From Pseudomonadota bacterium (GTDB lineage: Bacteria > Pseudomonadota > Gammaproteobacteria > Burkholderiales > Burkholderiaceae_B), in NCBI GenBank assembly GCA_023389155.1, contig JAEWEV010000033.1:1-64000 (forward strand): a stretch of 64,000 nt of DNA, in the 5' to 3' direction. The notes under the pieces are model-generated. The model did no database searches. It saw only the letters and a list, made by a program, of their open reading frames with translations, and was not told where the DNA came from. This document shows positions 26,266-32,183 of this stretch, one piece after another. Position 1 is the stretch's first letter. Each line of letters starts with the position of its first letter. The position numbers and the translations under genes are program-made.

Positions 26266-27480
26266 ATGTCACACCGATCCATAGGCCTGCTGCCGCAAAT
26301 CTCCGTAGCCCATCTGGTAAGCCATTTCCATATCATGGCTATTCCAGCTCTGCTGCCGTTACTGCCTGATGCGCTCAATGTCAGTTTTGTCGAGCTGGGA
26401 ATTGCTATCGGTCTTTTCAATATCATGTCTGCCATCGTGCAGATACCCTTTGGGTTTGCCGTCGACCGGTACGGGCCTGGAAACATGCTGCTCACTGGCC
26501 TGGCGCTTGGCAGCGCAAGTTTTTTATGCCTGGCCGTTACCCCCGGCTATACGAGCCTGCTTATCACCATGACGCTGGCCGGTATTGCAAATGGCGTTTA
26601 TCATCCGGCAAATTACACTCTTCTGGCGCGTGGTATCGCACAGGAACGCATGGGTCGGGCCTTTTCGATTCATACCTTCGCAGGTTATCTTGGGAGTGCC
26701 ATGGCACCCCCCATTCTGCTGGGTATTGCACTGTACTGGAACCTGGCAACGGCGTTTCTGGTAACAGCATTATTAGGCGGACTGGTCATCCTCCTGCTAT
26801 CGGCGCCGACTACCGGGGAAGACGAATGGAACAATCGACCGAGCACCGGCCTTGCGATTCCAGATCAACACGCCAGATTCAGTCTGCTGGCCCATTCAAT
26901 CCCGATACTCACGCTACTGTTCATATTGCTCAGTCTGAACACAAGCTCAATTGAAAAATTTTCTGTTTCTGCGCTTGTGCATGGGTTTTCGGTGCCGCTT
27001 TCATGGGCCAATGCAGGGCTGACCACTTTTCTTTTCGCCAGTGCATTTGGCGTGCTTGCCGGTGGCGAACTTGCAGATAAAACCCGGCATCACGCTCTGC
27101 TTGCTGCCGGGGCATTTGCGCTTGCAGCTATGAGCATCATGTTGCTCGTCCTGCTACCCCTCTCACCTTTGGCCATCGTGGTGATGCTCGGACTCGCAGG
27201 ATTTTTTACCGGTATCATTCCACCATCCCGCGACATGCTTGTTCGCGCCGCCGCGGTACCCGGTTCGGAGGGCAAGACCTTCGGGATTGTCATGACCGGC
27301 TTCAATATCGGCGGAGCAATTGCTGCACCTTTGTTCGGCTGGTTGCTCGATCAGGGACGGTACTCAGCCATATTCTGGCTCGCCATCCTGTTCATGATGC
27401 TCGCGCTAATCGTATTGGCGTATCTGGATCGGCACGCAATGAAACCGCCCTCAGCGCTCCGAAGCCAGGCAAAGATCTAA
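26266..27480 (+). CDS. MFS transporter, fosmidomycin-resistance-like
   Basis: A 12-helix major facilitator of 404 residues. The start at 26266 has GAGAGGA at proper spacing; an upstream in-frame ATG (26242) has none. Features include the FAVDRYGP loop after helix 2 and GIANGVYHPANYTLLARG, similar to the Fsr/efflux branch. Function by similarity is drug or metabolite export; the substrate is not predictable. It is divergent from the ada-like gene and the last host-type gene before tRNA-Cys. Confidence 0.83.
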   Translation: MSHRSIGLLPQISVAHLVSHFHIMAIPALLPLLPDALNVSFVELGIAIGLFNIMSAIVQIPFGFAVDRYGPGNMLLTGLALGSASFLCLAVTPGYTSLLITMTLAGIANGVYHPANYTLLARGIAQERMGRAFSIHTFAGYLGSAMAPPILLGIALYWNLATAFLVTALLGGLVILLLSAPTTGEDEWNNRPSTGLAIPDQHARFSLLAHSIPILTLLFILLSLNTSSIEKFSVSALVHGFSVPLSWANAGLTTFLFASAFGVLAGGELADKTRHHALLAAGAFALAAMSIMLLVLLPLSPLAIVVMLGLAGFFTGIIPPSRDMLVRAAAVPGSEGKTFGIVMTGFNIGGAIAAPLFGWLLDQGRYSAIFWLAILFMMLALIVLAYLDRHAMKPPSALRSQAKI

Positions 27481-27503
27481 CCTTCGTGTCTGACGCGAAG
27501 GTT
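27479..27503 (+). terminator. weak terminator hairpin after MFS gene
   Basis: AACCTTCG pairs with CGAAGGTT across a nine-base loop, directly overlapping the MFS stop codon. There is no T-run, so it may be a stabiliser rather than a terminator. Confidence 0.4.
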
Positions 27504-27544
27504 GTAGCCAGTCGACAGATTCATTGTCGAAACGGTCCATCGCC

Positions 27545-27573
27545 TTGACTACTTGTCAAAAATCGCACATAAT
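27545..27573 (+). promoter_or_regulatory. tRNA-Cys promoter
   Basis: TTGACT (27545-27550), a 17-base spacer and CATAAT (27568-27573) put the start about 20 bases before the tRNA. Confidence 0.6.
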
Positions 27574-27599
27574 GTTTGACTCTTCGTTTATACCTACAA

Positions 27600-27673
27600 G
27601 GCGCAGTAGCAAAGCGGTTATGCAGCGGATTGCAAATCCGTCCAGAGCGGTTCGACTCCGCTCTGCGCCTCCA
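27600..27673 (+). tRNA. tRNA-Cys (GCA)
   Basis: A 74-base gene with encoded CCA. The acceptor GGCGCAG pairs with CTGCGCC, the anticodon GCA is at 27632-27634, and the T-loop is GGTTCGACTCC. It is the last clearly host gene before the prophage. tRNA 3' ends are common phage attachment sites, but the second att copy lies outside the window, so its use as attB is not shown. Confidence 0.95.
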
Positions 27674-27712
27674 ACATTTATGCGGGTTTCAGAGTAATTC
27701 TGATATGTCGTC

Positions 27713-27742
27713 TTTTCCGCAAAGATGACCTTTTTCCGCAAA
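27713..27742. repeat. direct repeat TTTTCCGCAAA
   Basis: Two exact 11-base copies start at 27713 and 27732, 19 bases apart, just after tRNA-Cys. They could be integrase arm sites or an operator for the gene at 27821. Confidence 0.45.
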
Positions 27743-27769
27743 ACACCAAAAAAACACACAGTTTCTTCC

Positions 27770-27778
27770 TGCTATAAT
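27770..27778 (+). promoter_or_regulatory. extended -10 promoter for the 27821 gene
   Basis: TGCTATAAT is a perfect -10 with the TG extension and no -35. The leader would be about 36 bases and includes AGGAG before ATG 27821. Confidence 0.5.
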
Positions 27779-27820
27779 CCCAACCCTAGGCCCCTAATCT
27801 GCCCCAACTCAGGAGCAGAT

Positions 27821-28156
27821 ATGAACCAACCACCACTACACCGGATCGATCTCATAAAAATCCGGGATACTACCAAAAATGAACAGGTCCGCATGCTGCT
27901 GCGCGAAATCAGCAGGCTGCATGAAGTCATCAGAACCGTTCGAGCGATGACCAAGCGCGCAGAAATTGACATTGCAAACGGCCATTTTGACACTTGGCAG
28001 TTTGACCATATCGAAGCGTTGCTTGAGCCGGAGATGGTTTTATATGGTGATGGGCGGTATGATCCGAAAAAGGCGCGTCAGCAGCACAAAGACGAAAACA
28101 ACATGAAAATTGTGGAGAATGCCCTGGATGTGCGGAAGAATAAGCCAAAGTCGTGA
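27821..28156 (+). CDS. hypothetical protein beside SRAP gene
   Basis: A 111-residue, charged, mostly helical protein of unknown function with no signal peptide or membrane helix. The central part (IDLIKIRDTTKNEQ through RAMTKRAEI) looks coiled-coil. The start has AGGAG eight bases upstream, whereas the longer open frame begins in the leader. Its last 29 bases overlap the SRAP gene, so the two are co-expressed. Both oppose the phage late transcript, the usual arrangement of cargo genes. Confidence 0.65.
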   Translation: MNQPPLHRIDLIKIRDTTKNEQVRMLLREISRLHEVIRTVRAMTKRAEIDIANGHFDTWQFDHIEALLEPEMVLYGDGRYDPKKARQQHKDENNMKIVENALDVRKNKPKS

Positions 28157-28793
28157 GCCAGATGAATACTTTGCCACCATCTTCACGGATATGAGCAAAG
28201 TGTTTGATGTGGGACCCGGCCTTCAGTTCAACGTCCCGCCCGGCACAAAGCCGATGGTCATCCACGAACTGGTCGGTACTGCCACCCTTGAGCGTCAGTT
28301 CTGGGGATATGCGCCGTCGTGGTACAAGCGCTCCCCAGTGAGCAATGCCCGGCTGGACAAGATTCTGAGCGATTCCCCATTCTGGAAAGCGCCGACGATC
28401 CACGGTCGCATGATCGTGCCGGCCGATGGCTGGTTTGAATGGACTGGCGAGAAAGGCAATAAGCAGCCGTGGTACATCCGGCCGGCAGATGGCAAGCCGA
28501 TTTTGATGGCGGCTATCTCAGGATGGCGGGAAGGCGCAGATGTCGGCAAGGAGTCGGGATTCGCCATTGTGACCGACGATTCAGCCGGCGGGATGGTGGA
28601 TATCCACGACCGCAGGCCGGTTGTGCTGACGGCTGAGCATGCGCGGGAGTGGCTGGATCCGGATACGACGGTCGAGCAGGCGAAGGAGCTGCTTACCGTG
28701 GCGCGGCCTGAGTCGGCCTTTGAGTGGTATGAGGTAACCCGGAAGGTGGGGAATTCGAGGTATCAGGGGGAGGATTCGAGCGAGCCTATTTGA
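28128..28793 (+). CDS. SOS response-associated peptidase (SRAP; YedK/HMCES family)
   Basis: A 221-residue protein that in studied relatives forms a thiazolidine crosslink with abasic sites in single-stranded DNA. The chosen start leaves Cys at position 2 (MCGR), the nucleophile exposed by Met removal. N73 (SNARL), E104 (GWFEW) and H160 (DIHDRRP) correspond to the family's active-site residues. The NVPPGTKPMVI segment is also typical. The partner gene upstream is unknown. Its position at the prophage border suggests cargo or host DNA next to the attachment site. Confidence 0.92.
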   Translation: MCGRISQSREPDEYFATIFTDMSKVFDVGPGLQFNVPPGTKPMVIHELVGTATLERQFWGYAPSWYKRSPVSNARLDKILSDSPFWKAPTIHGRMIVPADGWFEWTGEKGNKQPWYIRPADGKPILMAAISGWREGADVGKESGFAIVTDDSAGGMVDIHDRRPVVLTAEHAREWLDPDTTVEQAKELLTVARPESAFEWYEVTRKVGNSRYQGEDSSEPI

Positions 28794-28797
28794 ACTG

Positions 28798-28914
28798 TCC
28801 GGAAATTCCGGATGGTTGTCACCAGATATGGAAGTTTGCGAAATTTCGCAAAACGAAAGATCCAGTGCGAGTTTCGTATAACGGGAATTTACCCCGAAAA
28901 TATTTCGTTATACG
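28798..28914. repeat. cluster of three palindromes
   Basis: TCCGGAAATTCCGGA (from 28798), a perfect 18-bp palindrome TTTGCGAAATTTCGCAAA (28835-28852), and the inverted repeat CGTATAACG/CGTTATACG (28875-28883 and 28906-28914). They lie between convergent genes; none has a T-run typical of a terminator. Confidence 0.6.
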
Positions 28915-28922
28915 CTCAATTG

Positions 28923-29462
28923 TCAAAGTACGTCTTCATCTTCTGGCGAGTTTACTTGGTATCCAAGCCTGAAAATTGGAAAATTCTCGCCGATTTGTAA
29001 TACATACATAGTAATATCAGTCCCCTTTGATTTCCAACGAAAATCCCATGATTTTCTGCTGTGATCGTCCCGCTCCTCTTTGTACGTTTCTGGACCATAT
29101 TTGGCTCGCAACGACACGATCAAGCTATCAAGCAATGCGCGTCCGTCCGTAGAATGAGGCGATACGGCGGGCTTAAATGAAACAGAATTTAGTTTTTCGC
29201 CTTCAAATAGAAAGCTGGCAACAAACACTCGACCTACTATAGACACATCTTCTATACGAAGTCGTTCAATAGAACCGTCGCTAAACGTAGACCCGTTTTT
29301 AATAGGCTTCGCGTTTGGCAGTACCTTCAATACCTCCGTCTGGGTCATGCCATATTGTGTCTTGCCCCATAATGTTGGAGGCGTTTTGATCGCATTGAAA
29401 GCAAAAGCCCCAACGGCTATGAGGCAAATACAAAGGACCAGTCCAACTATTGATTTCTTCAT
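28923..29462 (-). CDS. AT-rich cargo protein with membrane anchor, BamE-like motif
   Basis: A 179-residue protein of unknown function. Met 29462 starts a lysine-led hydrophobic helix (MKKSIVGLVLCICLIAVG), an anchor or uncleaved signal. The segment WGKTQYGMTQTEVLKVLP resembles the SmpA/OmlA (BamE) fold signature. Composition is clearly richer in AT than the phage structural genes, and it sits after the lysis genes at the prophage edge, both typical of a lysogenic-conversion gene. No ribosome binding site is obvious. Confidence 0.6.
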   Translation of the reverse strand: MKKSIVGLVLCICLIAVGAFAFNAIKTPPTLWGKTQYGMTQTEVLKVLPNAKPIKNGSTFSDGSIERLRIEDVSIVGRVFVASFLFEGEKLNSVSFKPAVSPHSTDGRALLDSLIVSLRAKYGPETYKEERDDHSRKSWDFRWKSKGTDITMYVLQIGENFPIFRLGYQVNSPEDEDVL

Positions 29463-29557
29463 GATGGTGTATGTAACTAAAAAATGCAAAATAATACACA
29501 CCAAATCTTAAAGGCGCAACAGATGGCCTGGATCCCAGAAAAGCGACTGCCTATGAT

Positions 29558-29770
29558 TTACTTCCCGCATAGATCCTGATAATTCAGGTTGTGTTCCAGC
29601 GCCTGGCGCTTCACCGGCATAGGCGTTGCCTTAATTTCCGCCTTATCAGTGAACACAAAAGGCTTGGCTATCTGGCAGTACTCAATCCCGACCGGGACCG
29701 GGGCGGCGCACCCACTGGCTAAGGTCAGCGTCGATAGCGCTGTCATCCATAGAAGCAGTTTCAATTTCAT
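29558..29770 (-). CDS. o-spanin-like (Rz1) lipoprotein
   Basis: A 70-residue lipoprotein with signal and lipobox LASGC. The short mature chain ends in HNLNYQDLCGK, a pattern seen in Rz1-type outer-membrane spanins of Mu-like and related phages. It overlaps the preceding Rz-like gene by 89 bases in another frame, the classic Rz/Rz1 layout. Confidence 0.65.
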   Translation of the reverse strand: MKLKLLLWMTALSTLTLASGCAAPVPVGIEYCQIAKPFVFTDKAEIKATPMPVKRQALEHNLNYQDLCGK

Positions 29771-29945
29771 TCTCCCTCACGACCTCACGGGCCGCAGTCT
29801 GTTGTTTGGCGACCGCGGCATCCCTTTCCGCGCGTTCCTCAGAACGCCCCGTACTCCTGCCCCGCAGGTACAAGCCAGCCGCAGCCATCATCAGCGCAGC
29901 GGCGCCGGCAATCCATCCCCATATTCGTCCGAATAGTTCATTCAT
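29682..29945 (-). CDS. i-spanin-like (Rz) protein
   Basis: An 87-residue inner-membrane protein with one N-terminal helix (IAGAAALMMAAAGLYL) and a charged periplasmic coil (RSEERAERDAAVAKQQ). It starts by ATGA overlap with the endolysin stop and embeds the start of the Rz1-like gene. It likely joins outer and inner membranes in the last step of lysis. Confidence 0.65.
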   Translation of the reverse strand: MNELFGRIWGWIAGAAALMMAAAGLYLRGRSTGRSEERAERDAAVAKQQTAAREVVRENEIETASMDDSAIDADLSQWVRRPGPGRD

Positions 29946-30553
29946 CCCAGTACCCCTTTCGCCCGGGCCAGTCGTGCTTTTCGATCATCCAGCCCATTCA
30001 ATCCACCATTGATCCGACGCGTAGTGCCAGTCAGGTCGTCAGCCGCCATCAGCGCAATGACTCCGTTCTTCCAGAGCCACCAGATGGACGCACGCGCGGC
30101 GATATCCGGATCGGTGCGCACCAATTCAGAGAACCGGTCCAGTCCTATCCCCAGGGCCGTGGCCGCCGTGTAGTGGTTCGTCTTGCCGGTCAACTGGATC
30201 AGGCCAGATCCCCGGAATGCCCATCCTTCGCCGGACGCTTCCGAGCCATTACCCAGTCGGTTCGCATAAACCCGGTTGGCAATTGCCATGGGTTTGCGGG
30301 CGTACTGCTGGGCCAGCGCCTGGCTGAAATACTTCTTGAACACCTCCAGCAGCCGTTCCGCCGAATAGTTAAGATTTTCTTCCAGACGGGTGAATCCGGC
30401 AGACTCATGCCCGAGTTGGGCAATGATGTGCGCCATGACCAGTGGCGTGTATGGCACGTATTCCGAGACGGCTTGCGTGAGTGGGAAATACCATTTATCG
30501 GTCAGCGTGTCGGACAGGCCAGCAGCCTGTTTGAATTCATTCTTCGTTATCAC
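29942..30553 (-). CDS. endolysin, glycoside hydrolase family 19
   Basis: A 203-residue chitinase-type muramidase that cuts peptidoglycan. Catalytic Glu candidates are E50 (LGHESAGF) and E59 (EENLNYSAERLL), with the substrate groove motif FRGSGLIQLTGKTNHY. No signal peptide, so it depends on a holin. GTG 30553 has AGGTGG eight bases upstream and is preferred to GTG 30565, which lies in that site. It overlaps the holin gene and the Rz-like gene. Confidence 0.9.
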   Translation of the reverse strand: MITKNEFKQAAGLSDTLTDKWYFPLTQAVSEYVPYTPLVMAHIIAQLGHESAGFTRLEENLNYSAERLLEVFKKYFSQALAQQYARKPMAIANRVYANRLGNGSEASGEGWAFRGSGLIQLTGKTNHYTAATALGIGLDRFSELVRTDPDIAARASIWWLWKNGVIALMAADDLTGTTRRINGGLNGLDDRKARLARAKGVLG

Positions 30554-30860
30554 TTTTCTTTCCACCTATTTTTTCAACCCAACCAAATAAAACCGCCTTG
30601 ACGACCTCCGGGGCGTGTTTTCGCAGACCTTCCAGCAACGTTCCCGCCACCGATCCTGCGATAATGCCCAGCACACAGGCCCATATCGGGTCACCCGCCC
30701 ATTTCGTGCCAGCACCCGCGCCAAAGACGATGCCCACGACAACCGCCAGCGCGCCTTCGATAAACGACTCCTTTTTTTCGTTGGAGACCATCGTAAGAAC
30801 TGCACCAATCAGCCCGCCAGACGCCGCGCATATCAATTCAACCGTTATCCAGTTCTGCAT
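30537..30860 (-). CDS. phage holin
   Basis: A 107-residue membrane protein with three hydrophobic segments (about 5-25, 33-53 and 57-80), Gly/Ala-rich as in class I holins, and a charged tail (EKIGGKKSDNEE). ATG 30860 is preferred; TTG 30866 is two codons upstream. It is immediately before the endolysin. Assignment rests on topology and position. Confidence 0.7.
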   Translation of the reverse strand: MQNWITVELICAASGGLIGAVLTMVSNEKKESFIEGALAVVVGIVFGAGAGTKWAGDPIWACVLGIIAGSVAGTLLEGLRKHAPEVVKAVLFGWVEKIGGKKSDNEE

Positions 30861-31245
30861 TTTCAATGGCCCGCGAATCGTGAATGTTTTTGAAGCCGAC
30901 CAGAAAGCAGAAGCCAGACAGGCAGGGGTAAACGACCATTGCTGTAGTCAGAGGCGGCCACGCCTTGAAGAACTGCGCCGAGATGATTGCCCAACCCAGA
31001 GCGGCCAGCAGCATGACAAAGCCAGCGCAGAATCGGGATGGTGCGCCGTGCTTGGATAGGCAGAATGACGATATGGCGGCCAAAGCCAACATGCCGCTCA
31101 CTACCCACCATTTGCCCGGGAATCCGCTATACGCATGGAACTGCAGCATCCGGTCGTCAATCAGAAAGGAAAGTCCCAGGCCCCACAACAGCAGAGTGGA
31201 GAACAGTTCAAATACCCGTGTCGAGTTTTGGAATATCCAGTTCAT
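30838..31245 (-). CDS. small membrane protein of the lysis cassette
   Basis: A 135-residue protein with four hydrophobic helices and a short charged C-terminus. ATG 31245 has GAGG eight bases upstream; the GTG at 31254 is inside that signal. It overlaps the holin gene by 23 bases. It may be a second holin or antiholin, but no family was recognised. Confidence 0.6.
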   Translation of the reverse strand: MNWIFQNSTRVFELFSTLLLWGLGLSFLIDDRMLQFHAYSGFPGKWWVVSGMLALAAISSFCLSKHGAPSRFCAGFVMLLAALGWAIISAQFFKAWPPLTTAMVVYPCLSGFCFLVGFKNIHDSRAIENAELDNG

Positions 31246-31463
31246 CGTGTGCACCTCGCGTACAGTTCAATGACGGCCTTGTGATGGGCGGTGATTTCGG
31301 GCTGCGTGGCATCTGGCGCGAGCGCAGGCAGAGGCGGACATTTACGCGGCACCTTCTTGACAACAGTACGAGTCGTCTCGTACGGCACGCCGATAATTTT
31401 GTAGCGGTCCGCATGCGTGGTGCACCCGGCCAGTAAAATGAGAGCGAAGGCGATAATCTTCAT
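31242..31463 (-). CDS. second small lipoprotein, spanin-like
   Basis: A 73-residue lipoprotein with lipobox LLAGC, then DRYKIIGVPYETTRTVVKK and a Pro-rich region with a paired Cys. The start overlaps the upstream coiled-coil membrane gene by ATGA. Together they look like another inner/outer spanin pair or entry-blocking lipoproteins. Confidence 0.55.
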   Translation of the reverse strand: MKIIAFALILLAGCTTHADRYKIIGVPYETTRTVVKKVPRKCPPLPALAPDATQPEITAHHKAVIELYARCTR

Positions 31464-31861
31464 TTCTTCACCTTGTCCAGTGCGCCCCGGATCGTATCGA
31501 CTTGGGCATCCTTGGATTCTTTGACGGTATCCAGTACGTCTTTCGCCGATTCGGTAGCCTGTTTGGCCTGAGAGGCTGCCTGTTTTGACTCAGTGGCCGC
31601 AGACGTGCACATCAACATGATCCGTTTAATTTCCTGATTCTTCTCTTCCAGAATCTCGATCCGCTGCTCCCGTAACGCGCGATTGGCCGATTCTGTCTGA
31701 TATTGAATGGTGGCATTCGCAGAGTTGATATCGGCACGCAGCTTCTTGAACTCTTCCGCGTGATTCTGATCCGACATGTACTGACCCAGCCAGAAGGCAG
31801 GCGCCCATACCCCTATCAGGACGGCAAGCGTTGTTGCTCCGATCCGTATTCGACGAAACAT
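31460..31861 (-). CDS. membrane-anchored coiled-coil protein of the lysis cassette
   Basis: A 133-residue protein with an N-terminal transmembrane helix (TTLAVLIGVWAPAFWLGQY) and about 95 residues of coiled coil rich in Ala, Lys and Glu. Such topology fits an i-spanin. GGAG precedes ATG 31861. It is the first gene of the lysis transcript, after a hairpin. Confidence 0.6.
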   Translation of the reverse strand: MFRRIRIGATTLAVLIGVWAPAFWLGQYMSDQNHAEEFKKLRADINSANATIQYQTESANRALREQRIEILEEKNQEIKRIMLMCTSAATESKQAASQAKQATESAKDVLDTVKESKDAQVDTIRGALDKVKK

Positions 31862-31871
31862 GTTCGCTCCA

Positions 31872-31897
31872 AAAGAAAACCCCAGCCGAAGCCGGGG
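31872..31897 (-). terminator. terminator-like hairpin before the lysis cassette
   Basis: On the minus strand CCCCGGCTTCGGCTGGGG is followed by TTTTCTTTTGG. It would stop part of the transcription coming from the fibre gene, with lysis genes read through by antitermination or from their own promoter. Confidence 0.5.
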
Positions 31898-31988
31898 CGA
31901 TTTACGGGTAAACCCGTATTGGTCAATTACTACTCGGTTTTATAAAATTTCATCCGCAAGCAGTCTATTTCTAGTAGCCCACTTGTAA

Positions 31989-32023
31989 ACGCCCCTGTCC
32001 AATTCATCCAGGGGCGTTTTTGC
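31989..32023 (+). terminator. plus-strand terminator-like hairpin
   Basis: ACGCCCCTG and CAGGGGCGT pair around an 11-base loop and are followed by TTTTTGC on the plus strand. No plus-strand gene precedes it. Confidence 0.5.
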
Positions 32024-32137
32024 TTTTAAGGTTATTGTCAAACAATGTGAAATTCCGATGCATAGGGTTGAAGACCCATTCTCGCTGTCCTACCATGGAC
32101 TCGTACGAATGAATATTCACCTATCCATCCGTGCACT

Positions 32138-32176
32138 CGCCCCGCACCTTCACGTCATGTCTGTGCGGGGCGTTTT
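32138..32176 (+). terminator. second plus-strand terminator-like hairpin
   Basis: CGCCCCGCAC pairs perfectly with GTGCGGGGCG, followed by TTTTA on the plus strand. It also lies 12 bases after the fibre stop on the minus strand and may protect that mRNA end. Its 3' arm shares GGGGCGTTTT with the hairpin at 31989. Confidence 0.5.
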
Positions 32177-32183
32177 ACGTCAG

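Noticed and set aside
31872..32183. CRISPR-like or iteron array suspected from repeated GGGGCG motifs
   Set aside because: Only two hairpin arms share the motif; there are no regular repeats and spacers.
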